From an uncultured Gammaproteobacteria bacterium (GTDB lineage Bacteria; Pseudomonadota; Gammaproteobacteria; Steroidobacterales; GCA-2729495), in NCBI GenBank assembly GCA_937958785.1, contig CALGMY010000017.1:1-17115 (forward strand): a DNA stretch of 17,115 nt. The letters run 5' to 3'. This document shows, in pieces, positions 1 to 6,591 of this stretch. Each line of letters begins with the position of its first letter. Positions within the stretch are counted from its first letter, which is position 1. The notes below the pieces were generated by a model, which did no database searches, was not told the origin of the DNA, and saw only the letters and a list, made by a program, of their open reading frames with translations. A program made the position numbers and the translations under genes.

Positions 1-449
1 GTGAGCGCGGCCACGGAGTCGACCACCACGATGTCCACCGCACCGGAGCGCACCAGGAGGTCGGTGATCTCCAGGGCCTGCTCGCCGGTGTCGGGCTGGG
101 AGACCAGCAGGTCGTCGACGTTGACGCCGAGCTTGGCGGCATAGGACGGGTCCAGCGCGTGCTCGGCGTCGACGAAGGCGGCGGTGCCGCCGGCCTTCTG
201 GCACTGGGCGATGGCCATGAGCGTGAGCGTGGTCTTGCCGGAGGACTCGGGCCCGAAGATCTCGATGATGCGGCCCCGGGGCAGGCCGCCGACGCCGAGG
301 GCGAGGTCGAGGTTCAGCGAGCCGGTGGAGATGACGTCGATGTCCTTGGCGGGCCCGGAGTCGCCGAGCCGCATGACGGAGCCCTTGCCGAACTGGCGCT
401 CGATCTGGGTGAGGGCGGCGGCGAGCGCCTTCTTGCGATTGTCGTCCAT
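1..449 (-). CDS. recA: RecA recombinase, N-terminal part (runs off the window)
   Basis: RecA forms ATP-dependent filaments on single-stranded DNA, carries out strand exchange in homologous recombination, and triggers LexA self-cleavage. Only the first 149 residues are inside the window; the gene continues past base 1. The start MDDNRKKALAAAL aligns with the usual RecA N-terminus. Walker A GPESSGKT lies at residues 66-73, the catalytic Glu of DAEHALDP at 96, and the Walker B Asp of VVVDSVAAL at 144. These are the same positions as in E. coli RecA, so the ATG at 447-449 is well supported. An AGAGG Shine-Dalgarno lies about 8 nt upstream. cinA lies 138 bp upstream on the same strand, the order seen in many Gammaproteobacteria. 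I see no recX because the 3' end is missing. Identity is certain. Confidence 0.98.
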   Translation of the reverse strand, partial: MDDNRKKALAAALTQIERQFGKGSVMRLGDSGPAKDIDVISTGSLNLDLALGVGGLPRGRIIEIFGPESSGKTTLTLMAIAQCQKAGGTAAFVDAEHALDPSYAAKLGVNVDDLLVSQPDTGEQALEITDLLVRSGAVDIVVVDSVAAL

Positions 450-519
450 GAAATGGCCTCTGTCTGGCGGAGTCCGGCCAACGCTCTGGGTGACGCCGGG
501 GAAGGCAATTCGTGCCCGG

Positions 520-528
520 ATTATTCCA
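520..528 (-). promoter_or_regulatory. Possible extended -10 promoter element for recA
   Basis: On the minus strand the cinA-recA spacer holds TGGAATAAT, a TGn extended -10 with five of six matches to TATAAT, about 70 nt upstream of the recA ATG. There is no convincing -35 at 16-18 bp. I find no LexA box of the CTGT-N8-ACAG type in the 138-bp spacer. This is a motif-only call. Confidence 0.3.
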
Positions 529-540
529 CAACTGGCCGGG

Positions 541-573
541 CGGCACGGCGCTTAAAAAGCCGTGATTGTGCCG
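541..573. terminator. Inverted repeat between cinA and recA (weak terminator or regulatory hairpin)
   Basis: CACGGC at 544-549 pairs with GCCGTG at 559-564 around a 9-nt A/T-rich loop. CGGCAC at 541-546 and GTGCCG at 568-573 give a competing outer pairing. It follows the cinA stop by about 15 nt. There is no U-run after the stem on the minus strand, so intrinsic termination would be weak, and read-through from cinA into recA is possible. Confidence 0.3.
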
Positions 574-587
574 GGAAATGCGCGGCG

Positions 588-1079
588 CTAGCGGAGCCGC
601 GCGAGGGTGCCGTCCAGCGCCTCGGCGACCGCCTGGCTGCGGACGGCGATCCGGTCCCCCGGCAGCTCCCGCTTCTCGGCGCCCAGCTGGTCGGCCGGCC
701 CGGCCCAGGCCAGCCAGACGGTGCCGACGGGCTTGTCGGGGCTGCCGCCGGTGGGCCCCGCGATGCCGGTGATGGCCACGGCGAGGTCGGCGCCGCTGAC
801 GCGCCGGGCGCCGATGGCCATCTGCTCCGCCACCTGCTGGCTCACGGCGCCGTGGTCCCGGAGCGTATCGGCCCGGACGCCGAGCAGGTCGTGCTTCGCG
901 TTGTTACCGTAGGTTACGAAGCCAAACTCGAACCACGCGGAACTGCCCGGCCGGTCGGTCAGGCATTTCGCGAGCCAGCCGCCGGTGCAGGACTCAGCGG
1001 TGCTGAGTTTCAGGCCCTTCGCGGCGAGAAGTTCGGCCAGTTCCGCAACTCGCCGGGCCAACAGGCTGTCTTCGTTCAT
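588..1079 (-). CDS. pncC: Nicotinamide-nucleotide amidase (CinA C-terminal domain protein)
   Basis: This 163-residue protein is a stand-alone CinA C-terminal domain. It deamidates nicotinamide mononucleotide to nicotinic acid mononucleotide, which recycles the NMN released by NAD-dependent DNA ligase. The signature STAESCTGG is at residues 26-34, with likely nucleophile Ser30. FVTYGNNAK follows with Tyr57 and Lys62, the probable partners of the Ser/Lys catalytic centre. ITGIAGPTGGSPDKPVGTVW is the conserved glycine-rich C-terminal motif. The molybdopterin-binding N-terminal half of full-length CinA is absent, as in E. coli YgaD/PncC. The ATG overlaps the stop of the upstream glycosyltransferase as ATGA, so translation is probably coupled. 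recA follows downstream. nadE at the other end of the window acts in the same NAD cycle but is not linked to it here. Confidence 0.93.
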   Translation of the reverse strand: MNEDSLLARRVAELAELLAAKGLKLSTAESCTGGWLAKCLTDRPGSSAWFEFGFVTYGNNAKHDLLGVRADTLRDHGAVSQQVAEQMAIGARRVSGADLAVAITGIAGPTGGSPDKPVGTVWLAWAGPADQLGAEKRELPGDRIAVRSQAVAEALDGTLARLR

Positions 1080-2194
1080 CCAAGCATCTCCCGGTACAGG
1101 GCCAGGTAGTCCTCCACCATCCGCGCCGGGCTGAAGTCCGCCCGCATCCGCGCGGCCGCCGCCTGGCCCATCTGGTGGCGCAGGCCGGCGTCACCGAGCA
1201 GGGTGGCGATGGCGTCCGCCAGGGCCTCGGCCGGACCCGCCTCGTCCCGCGCCGGGTCGCCGCCGGGGTCCACGAGGAGCCCCGTGGTGCCGTCGGCGAC
1301 CGCCTCGGGCACGCCGCCTGCGGCCAAGGCTACCACCGGCACGCCGGCGGCCTGGGCCTCGAGCAGGGCGACGCCGAGGCCCTCCTTGCGGGCCGCGTGG
1401 ACCAGGAGGTCGACCCGGCCGAGGAAGGCGCGGAGCTCCGGGCGGAAGCCGGCGAAGGTCACGGCGTCTTCCAGGGACTCCTGGTCGGCCACCCGGCTCT
1501 TCAGGGCGGCCTCCAGGGGACCGGTGCCGAGGATGAGCAGCTGCGCCTGCGGGCAGCGGGCCCGGACGAGCGGCCAGGCGTCCAGGATGAGGGCGTGGTT
1601 CTTGCGGGGGATCAGCTGGGCGACGACAGCGACGACCGGGCTGGCCGGGTCCAGGCCAAATTCGGCGTCGAGCTGGTCCCGGGTCCAGGCGGGCTGGCAG
1701 GCGGCGGCGTCGACGGCGCTGCGGATGGTGCGGAGCTTGCGGGGGTCGACGCCCTCGCGTTCGAGCTGGGCCCGGACGGCGTCCGAGATGGCGACGACCC
1801 GGTCGTAGGCCCGGTACTTGAGGGTGCCGACGAGGGGCGTGTCCGGGTTGTCGACGCGCCGGGTGAGCACGGCCGGCACGCGGGCGAGGGCCGCGGCGAT
1901 GCCCCCGAAGTAGTCGGCGCCGCGGCGGCTGTGGGCGTGCAGGAGCGCAGGCCGCTCCTGCTGCACGAGGCGGGTGAGGAAGGTGACTGCGGCGATGTCC
2001 AGGTCGCCGCTGATCGGGTGGGTGATCACCCGGTGGCCCGCGCCCCGGGCGGCGGCGGCGATGGCGCTGTCGGTGGGGCAGGCCAGGGCGACGCGCTGTC
2101 CCCGCCGCGCGAGGCCGTCCAGCAACAGCAGCACCTGCTGCGGCCCGCCATACAGATGCCTGCCCGTTTCGAGATGCAAAAAGGTACCGGACAC
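1076..2194 (-). CDS. Glycosyltransferase, GT4 family (GT-B fold)
   Basis: This 372-residue protein has the two Rossmann-like halves of a GT-B retaining glycosyltransferase. The N-terminal acceptor domain includes LHLETGRHLYGGPQQV (residues 6-21, the glycine-rich loop). The C-terminal sugar-nucleotide domain has VVAQLIPRKNH (191-200, Lys198 expected at the phosphate) and the EX7E motif from Glu271 to Glu279 in ARKEGLGVALLEA, followed by GVPVVA and GLLVDP. It would transfer a sugar from a nucleotide sugar onto lipopolysaccharide, a glycolipid or another acceptor; the substrate cannot be read from sequence. The only start that keeps the first strand and glycine loop is the GTG at 2192-2194. This GTG lies inside the family A repeat, so residues VSGTF are repeat-derived. 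No Shine-Dalgarno is visible. It overlaps cinA by 4 nt (ATGA) and is divergent from the RAYT and mutS. Confidence 0.85.
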   Translation of the reverse strand: MSGTFLHLETGRHLYGGPQQVLLLLDGLARRGQRVALACPTDSAIAAAARGAGHRVITHPISGDLDIAAVTFLTRLVQQERPALLHAHSRRGADYFGGIAAALARVPAVLTRRVDNPDTPLVGTLKYRAYDRVVAISDAVRAQLEREGVDPRKLRTIRSAVDAAACQPAWTRDQLDAEFGLDPASPVVAVVAQLIPRKNHALILDAWPLVRARCPQAQLLILGTGPLEAALKSRVADQESLEDAVTFAGFRPELRAFLGRVDLLVHAARKEGLGVALLEAQAAGVPVVALAAGGVPEAVADGTTGLLVDPGGDPARDEAGPAEALADAIATLLGDAGLRHQMGQAAAARMRADFSPARMVEDYLALYREMLG

Positions 2195-2206
2195 TTAGTT
2201 ATTTAG
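2183..2206. repeat. Family A repeat, copy A1 (left end of the RAYT cassette)
   Basis: This 24-bp copy starts GGTACCGGACACTTAG and ends TTATTTAG. Its exact inverse complement lies at 3245-3268, on the far side of the transposase gene. On the minus strand it gives stops in all three frames (TAA, TAA, TAA) and then GTG, the inferred start of the glycosyltransferase. It is AT-rich against a GC-rich background. Similar copies lie at 5830, 5876, 14168 and 14220. Confidence 0.93.
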
Positions 2207-2327
2207 TTTCGCTGAGGGGGGTGTGGGGCACCCCGATACGCCGTTTTCCCTGCAAATCGTTGGTTTTGCTGCTCGGCCTGGCACGGTTGCCGCCCTATTC
2301 TCGCGGGACCAACGCACCAGGATCATG

Positions 2328-3197
2328 ATGCCGCGCCGAGCCCGAGTCCATGTCGAGGGTGGTGTGTACCACGTCATCCTGCGGGGCAACCACCGGGAGC
2401 CCCTGTTCGGCGCCGACCGGGACCGGGCCTACCTGAATGCGCTGGTCGGCGACGTGGTAGCCCGATTCGGCCTCCAGGTGCTGGCGTACTGCTGGATGAC
2501 CAACCACCTGCACCTGGCCATCCGCACCGGTGCGACCCCCCTCGCCAAGCCGATGCAGCGGCTGGCGATGCGCTACGCCCTCCATGTCCATCGGGACGCG
2601 GGGCAGACCGGGCATCTCTTCGAGCGCCGGTACCGGGCTATCCTGGTGGACGCCGACAGTTACCTGCTGGCCCTGGTGCGCTACATCCACCTGAATCCGG
2701 TGGTGGCGGGCATGACGGCCGACCCGGCGGGGTATCGCTGGTCAAGCCACCGGGACTACCTGGGTATCCGGACGGTCGACTGGGTGGATACCCGGTTGGT
2801 CCTCGGCATGTTCAGCGGCGGCGCGGAGAGTGGGCCGGAGCAGTACGCCCGATTCATGGGCAACTGGACCGAGGACGATTTGGCGCCGTTCGTCCCCCAC
2901 GAGTCACGGGAGACCCGGGGCATGGAACCCGCGGAGCCCGCCCGGATCCCCGTTGCACCGAAACCGTCCGCGCAGTTGGCGGAGCTGGCGGTGCGCCACT
3001 GCCAGCGGGCTGGGATCACACTCGTGGACCTCTCCTCGACCTCGCGGGCACGTTCGTTGTCGGCAGTGCGACGGACCGTTGCTGCCGAGGCTCTCGCCAC
3101 GGGCCTGGCAACCTTGGCGGAGGTTGGCCGGCTGCTGGGGCGGAGCCCTTCGGCCGTGGTCCAGCTTGTGAGCCGGCGACACCCCGACGACACCTGA
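2328..3197 (+). CDS. REP-associated tyrosine transposase (RAYT, Y1/HUH family) with C-terminal helical domain
   Basis: RAYTs are single-strand-specific HUH endonucleases, related to IS200/IS605 TnpA, that cut and join REP sequences. From the ATG at 2328 the protein has 289 residues. MPRRARVHVEGGVYHVILRG is the conserved N-terminus. MTNHLHLAI carries the metal-binding His60-x-His62. LVRYIHLNPV carries the expected nucleophile Tyr119, which aligns with Tyr115 of the E. coli enzyme. YRWSSHRDYLG follows at about 136-146. All catalytic residues are intact. Residues from about 215 to 285 form an extra helical domain (SLSAVRRTVAAEALATG, LAEVGRLLGRSPSAV) that resembles the DNA-binding end of DnaA, seen in one RAYT subgroup. 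An ATG three bases earlier (2325) is equally possible, and AGGA lies just upstream. The roughly 120-bp leader has no strong promoter. Confidence 0.93.
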   Translation: MPRRARVHVEGGVYHVILRGNHREPLFGADRDRAYLNALVGDVVARFGLQVLAYCWMTNHLHLAIRTGATPLAKPMQRLAMRYALHVHRDAGQTGHLFERRYRAILVDADSYLLALVRYIHLNPVVAGMTADPAGYRWSSHRDYLGIRTVDWVDTRLVLGMFSGGAESGPEQYARFMGNWTEDDLAPFVPHESRETRGMEPAEPARIPVAPKPSAQLAELAVRHCQRAGITLVDLSSTSRARSLSAVRRTVAAEALATGLATLAEVGRLLGRSPSAVVQLVSRRHPDDT

Positions 3198-3244
3198 GGC
3201 CTTTTGCTGCGCCCGCTGGCACAATTCGCCCGTCCCCCGCAAAT

Positions 3245-3268
3245 CTAAATAACTAAGTGTCCGGTACC
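3245..3268. repeat. Family A repeat, copy A2 (right end of the RAYT cassette)
   Basis: This is the exact inverse complement of copy A1. On the plus strand it begins CTAAATAACTAAGTGTCCGG and ends in GGTACC. TAA codons fall in each of the three frames and are followed directly by GTG at 3257-3259, the inferred start codon of mutS. Confidence 0.93.
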
Positions 3269-5827
3269 CCTCCACTTCCAGAGCCCGACCATACCCCGGT
3301 CATGCAGCAGTACCTCCGCATCAAGGCGGAGCACCCGGACCTGCTGCTGTTCTACCGGATGGGCGACTTCTACGAGCTGTTCTACGAGGATGCCCGGCGG
3401 GCCGCGAAGCTGCTCGACATCACGCTGACGGCTCGGGGCAAGTCGGCCGGCCAGAGCATCCCCATGGCCGGCGTGCCCTACCACGCGGCGGAGCAATACC
3501 TGGCGCGACTCGTGCGGGCCGGCGTCTCGGTGGCCCTCTGCGAGCAGATCGGCGACCCGGCGACGTCCAAGGGTCCGGTCGAGCGCAAGGTGGTGCGGAT
3601 CCTCACCCCGGGCACGCTTACGGACGATGCCCTGCTCGACGCCCGCCGCGACAACCTGGTCGCCGCCGTGTGCCATGGCCCGGACGGTCTCGGTCTCGCC
3701 TGGCTCGACCTTTCCGCCGGCCGCTTCTGCCTTACGGAGATCGCCAGCACCACGGACCTCTCCGCGGAGCTCGCGCGCCTCGGCATCGCCGAGCTGCTCG
3801 TCGAGGACGGGATGGCCGTGCCACCCCTCGACGACAGCATCGCCCGACACCTGCTCCCGCCCTGGCATTTCGACGCCAACACGGCCACCCGGCTGCTCAG
3901 CAGCCAGTTCGGCACGAAGGACCTCACCGGCTTCGGCGTGGCCGACCTCACCGACGGCATCCGGGCCGCCGGGGCCCTGCTCCAGTACGTGCGGGATACC
4001 CAGAAGAGCAGCCTGCCTCACATCCGGGGGATCCTGGCGGAACGGCACACCGAGGCATTGCAGGTGGACGCCGCGAGCCGCCGCAACCTGGAGCTCGAGG
4101 CGAGCCTCGCCGGCAGCGCGGAGGCGAGCCTCGCCGCGGTGCTGGACCACTGCGCCACCACCATGGGCAGCCGGCTGCTGCGGCGCTGGCTGAACCGGCC
4201 CCTGCGGGACCAGGACGTGCTCCGCCGGCGCTACCAGGCCCTTGACGTGCTGCGGGCCGCCGGTGACGACGGCACGGGCGGACTGCTGCGGGAGATCGGC
4301 GATCTGGAGCGGATCCTCGCCCGGGTGGCACTCGGTTCGGCGCGGCCCCGGGACCTCGCCCAGCTCCGTCGCGCGACGGGCCTCGTGCCGGACATCGACG
4401 CCCGCCTCGCCGGCCACGACTCGCCCCTGCTCGCGACGCTTCGCGCCGGGCTCGGTGACCACGCCGATACCCACGAGCTGCTTGCCCGCGCCATCATCGC
4501 GGAACCGCCCCAGCTGATCCGGGACGGCGGCGTGCTGGCACCCGGCTACGACGCGACCCTGGACGAACTCCGCGACATCAGCGAGAACGCGGACCGCTAC
4601 CTCATCGACCTCGAGGCCCGCGAGCGCGCCCGCACCGGGCTGCCCTCGCTGAGGGTCGGCTACAACCGGGTGCACGGCTACTACATCGAGCTGTCCCGGG
4701 GCCAGGCGGGCCAGGCACCGGAGGACTACCAGCGACGCCAGACACTGAAGGGCGCCGAGCGCTACGTGACGCCGGAGCTCAAGGAATTCGAGGGCAAAGT
4801 GCTGTCGGCCCGGGACCGGGCGCTGGCGCGGGAGAAGGAACTCTACACCGCCCTGCTGGCGATCCTGGGCGAGCGCCTGGTTCAGCTGCGCGCCCTCGCC
4901 GCGGCGCTGGCCGAGCTCGACGTGCTGGTGAACCTGGCGGAGCGGTCCCGCACGCTCGGCTACTGCCGTCCCGAGCTGGTCGACGATCCCGGCATCTACA
5001 TCCGCGGCGGTCGCCACCCGGTCGTCGAGCAGCTGCTGGACGCACCCTTCGTCGCCAACGACCTGGAACTCACCGAGGAGCGTCGGCTGCTGGTGATCAC
5101 CGGGCCGAACATGGGCGGCAAGTCCACCTACATGCGCCAGGCGGCGCTGATCGCCCTGCTCGCCCACATCGGCTCCTTCGTGCCGGCGGACAGCGCGCGG
5201 TTCGGGCCGCTGGACCGGATCTTCACCCGCATCGGCGCGGCGGATGACCTGGCGGGCGGTCGCTCCACCTTCATGGTGGAGATGACGGAGACGGCCAACA
5301 TCCTGCACAACGCCACGGACCGGAGCCTGGTGCTGATGGACGAGATCGGGCGGGGTACCAGCACCTTCGACGGCCTGTCACTGGCCTGGGCCGCGGCCCA
5401 CCACATCGGCGGCCAGGTGCGGGCATTCACGCTGTTCGCCACGCACTACTTCGAGCTGACGGCGCTTGCGAGCGAGCTGCCGGCCTGCGCGAACGTGCAC
5501 CTGGACGCCACGGAGCACGGGGACAAGCTCGTGTTCCTGCACGCGGTAAAGGATGGCCCGGCGAACCGGAGCTATGGGTTGCAGGTGGCCCAGCTGGCGG
5601 GGGTGCCGGCTGCGGTGATCCAGCGGGCGCGGACCTACCTGCGCCAGCTGGAAAGCGAGTCGGCCGCGCACCGGGAACAGCGCGGAGTGGCGCCGCCCCA
5701 GCAGGAACTGGCCCTTGGCCCGCCCCCGGCACCGGACCCGGTCCGGGAACTGCTGGATGCCCTGGACCCGGACACCCTGACGCCGCGCCAGGCCCTGGAC
5801 GCCCTCTACGCCCTGAAAATGCTCTGA
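3257..5827 (+). CDS. mutS: DNA mismatch repair ATPase MutS
   Basis: MutS recognises mispairs and small loops in DNA and recruits MutL. The 856-residue protein has every expected domain. The N-terminal mismatch-binding domain carries the Phe38-x-Glu40 motif in FYRMGDFYELF. The connector, lever and clamp domains follow. The ABC ATPase has Walker A GPNMGGKST at 616-624, the signature region ending DDLAGGRSTFMVEMTETANILH, Walker B with Asp695-Glu696 in LVLMDEIGRGTST, and TLFATHYFELT. The end, DPDTLTPRQALDALYALK, is the C-terminal oligomerisation element. Starting at GTG 3257 gives MSGTPPLPEPDHTPVMQQYL, which puts HTP-MQQYL and Phe-x-Glu two residues later than in E. coli. That GTG lies inside repeat A2. 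The alternative ATG at 3302 would remove the conserved HTP segment. Neither start has a clear Shine-Dalgarno. Confidence 0.97.
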   Translation: MSGTPPLPEPDHTPVMQQYLRIKAEHPDLLLFYRMGDFYELFYEDARRAAKLLDITLTARGKSAGQSIPMAGVPYHAAEQYLARLVRAGVSVALCEQIGDPATSKGPVERKVVRILTPGTLTDDALLDARRDNLVAAVCHGPDGLGLAWLDLSAGRFCLTEIASTTDLSAELARLGIAELLVEDGMAVPPLDDSIARHLLPPWHFDANTATRLLSSQFGTKDLTGFGVADLTDGIRAAGALLQYVRDTQKSSLPHIRGILAERHTEALQVDAASRRNLELEASLAGSAEASLAAVLDHCATTMGSRLLRRWLNRPLRDQDVLRRRYQALDVLRAAGDDGTGGLLREIGDLERILARVALGSARPRDLAQLRRATGLVPDIDARLAGHDSPLLATLRAGLGDHADTHELLARAIIAEPPQLIRDGGVLAPGYDATLDELRDISENADRYLIDLEARERARTGLPSLRVGYNRVHGYYIELSRGQAGQAPEDYQRRQTLKGAERYVTPELKEFEGKVLSARDRALAREKELYTALLAILGERLVQLRALAAALAELDVLVNLAERSRTLGYCRPELVDDPGIYIRGGRHPVVEQLLDAPFVANDLELTEERRLLVITGPNMGGKSTYMRQAALIALLAHIGSFVPADSARFGPLDRIFTRIGAADDLAGGRSTFMVEMTETANILHNATDRSLVLMDEIGRGTSTFDGLSLAWAAAHHIGGQVRAFTLFATHYFELTALASELPACANVHLDATEHGDKLVFLHAVKDGPANRSYGLQVAQLAGVPAAVIQRARTYLRQLESESAAHREQRGVAPPQQELALGPPPAPDPVRELLDALDPDTLTPRQALDALYALKML

Positions 5828-5902
5828 AAGGTACCGGACACTTAGTTATTCAGTTTCGGAGCGTTCGTCACGAAACTAAATAACTAAGTGTCCGGTACCT
5901 TT
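5827..5902. terminator. Inverted pair of family A repeats (A3/A4), bidirectional terminator-like hairpin
   Basis: The arms at 5827-5858 and 5871-5902 pair over 32 bp with a single C·A mismatch (5851 with 5878), leaving a 12-nt loop. The plus-strand product ends in CCTTTT and the minus-strand product in CCTTTC, so the hairpin can work as an intrinsic terminator for mutS and, more weakly, for the convergent hydrolase. The left arm begins at the A of the mutS TGA. The right arm holds the stop codon and last residues of the hydrolase. Each arm is one family A unit extended by GTTTCG or CGAAAC. Confidence 0.88.
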
Positions 5903-6570
5903 TCGGTCGAGCGGTAGGCGGGGGACTCGCGGTTGAACATCCCGTGGCGCAGGAAGAACGCGGTCTGCAGCGCGATCTCGGGTGACACCAGGAAGCCCGT
6001 GTGGGTCACCGGGTAGGACAGGTGGTCCTTGAGCCAGGGCATCTTCGTCTCGACCTCGGCGATGGTGCCGTCGTTGGGCTCCGGCAGGATGCCGAGCAAC
6101 ATGCCCGCACCGACGGCAGTGGTCCCCGCGATCGAGCCCACGTCCCGCTCAGGCCGGAAATCATCGCCGAGGACCCGGCCCACCAGGCCCTCGCGCCCGG
6201 TCTGCCCGAGGATCGCGGCCCCGAACTCGCCCAGCTGGGCGAGCTTCTCCGCCGCCATGCTGCCCTTCAGGGGTGATCCCAGGCACACGACGCGCCCGGG
6301 CTTCGCCAGTGGCCGCCGCTGGAGCGCGACGAGGGCCATCACCCCGCCGGTGCTGTGCCCGACCAGGTGGATGCGGGGCGACTCGATCCGGTCCAGGGCG
6401 TCCCGCAACCGGTCCGCATTGGCGTTGAAGCCCGCCTCGAAGGTGCCGTACTGGAACTGCACGGTCGGGAATCCGTGCTCGTCGGCCAGGCGGTGGCGCA
6501 GCAAACCCGCCTCGGCGCCGTTCATCCACAGGCCGTGGACGACGACGACGGTTTCAGCGGGAGCATTCAT
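5884..6570 (-). CDS. Alpha/beta hydrolase (lipase/esterase-like)
   Basis: The protein has 228 residues. VVVVHGLWMNGAE (8-20) is the first core strand with its oxyanion loop. GHSTGG (71-76) is the nucleophile elbow with Ser73. Asp167 in PNDGTI and His190 in PVTHTGF complete a probable Ser-Asp-His triad, spaced as in small lipases such as Bacillus LipA. There is no signal peptide or membrane segment, so it is probably cytoplasmic; the substrate is unknown. It lies directly after aspS, and the whole junction between the two is a REP whose last bases overlap this ATG. An AGGAG within that REP lies 14 nt upstream, too far unless the REP hairpin folds. The final residues KVPDT and the TAG are encoded by repeat A4, so the native C-terminus was probably replaced by repeat sequence. 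Confidence 0.85.
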   Translation of the reverse strand: MNAPAETVVVVHGLWMNGAEAGLLRHRLADEHGFPTVQFQYGTFEAGFNANADRLRDALDRIESPRIHLVGHSTGGVMALVALQRRPLAKPGRVVCLGSPLKGSMAAEKLAQLGEFGAAILGQTGREGLVGRVLGDDFRPERDVGSIAGTTAVGAGMLLGILPEPNDGTIAEVETKMPWLKDHLSYPVTHTGFLVSPEIALQTAFFLRHGMFNRESPAYRSTEKVPDT

Positions 6571-6591
6571 CGCGCCTGAAGGCGCTCCTAC
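6569..6591 (-). repeat. Family B REP, copy B1, at the aspS-hydrolase junction
   Basis: Read on the minus strand this copy is GTAGGAGCGCCTTCAGGCGC followed by GAT: a GTAG foot and a short GC hairpin with a TTCA loop, the classical REP form. Its TAG is the stop codon of aspS, and its last two bases are the first two of the hydrolase ATG. The two genes are therefore separated only by this element. Confidence 0.88.

Larger units (their letters stand above)
2183..3268 (+). mobile_element. RAYT cassette: transposase gene bounded by inverted family A repeats
   Basis: One tyrosine transposase gene is enclosed by two perfect 24-bp inverted repeats (2183-2206 and 3245-3268) about 1.04 kb apart. This is the usual layout of REP-associated tyrosine transposases, which sit singly between copies of the repeat they mobilise. 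I see no target-site duplication, as expected for Y1/HUH enzymes. The cassette separates two divergent genes, the glycosyltransferase-cinA-recA group and mutS. These groups are close neighbours in many Gammaproteobacteria, so it looks like an insertion into a conserved neighbourhood. Confidence 0.85.

Noticed and set aside
541..573. LexA-type operator in the recA leader
   Set aside because: The inverted repeat has no CTGT/ACAG halves. It was kept only as a weak hairpin.
3215..3230. Sigma-54-like TGGCAC upstream of mutS
   Set aside because: The GG and GC elements are 10 bp apart rather than 12, and the TTGC half is missing.
3245..5308. 687-codon open frame antisense to mutS
   Set aside because: Composition is Arg/Ala/Gly/Val-rich with no recognisable domain, and it covers a certain mutS on the other strand. 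High GC content makes such antisense frames common.
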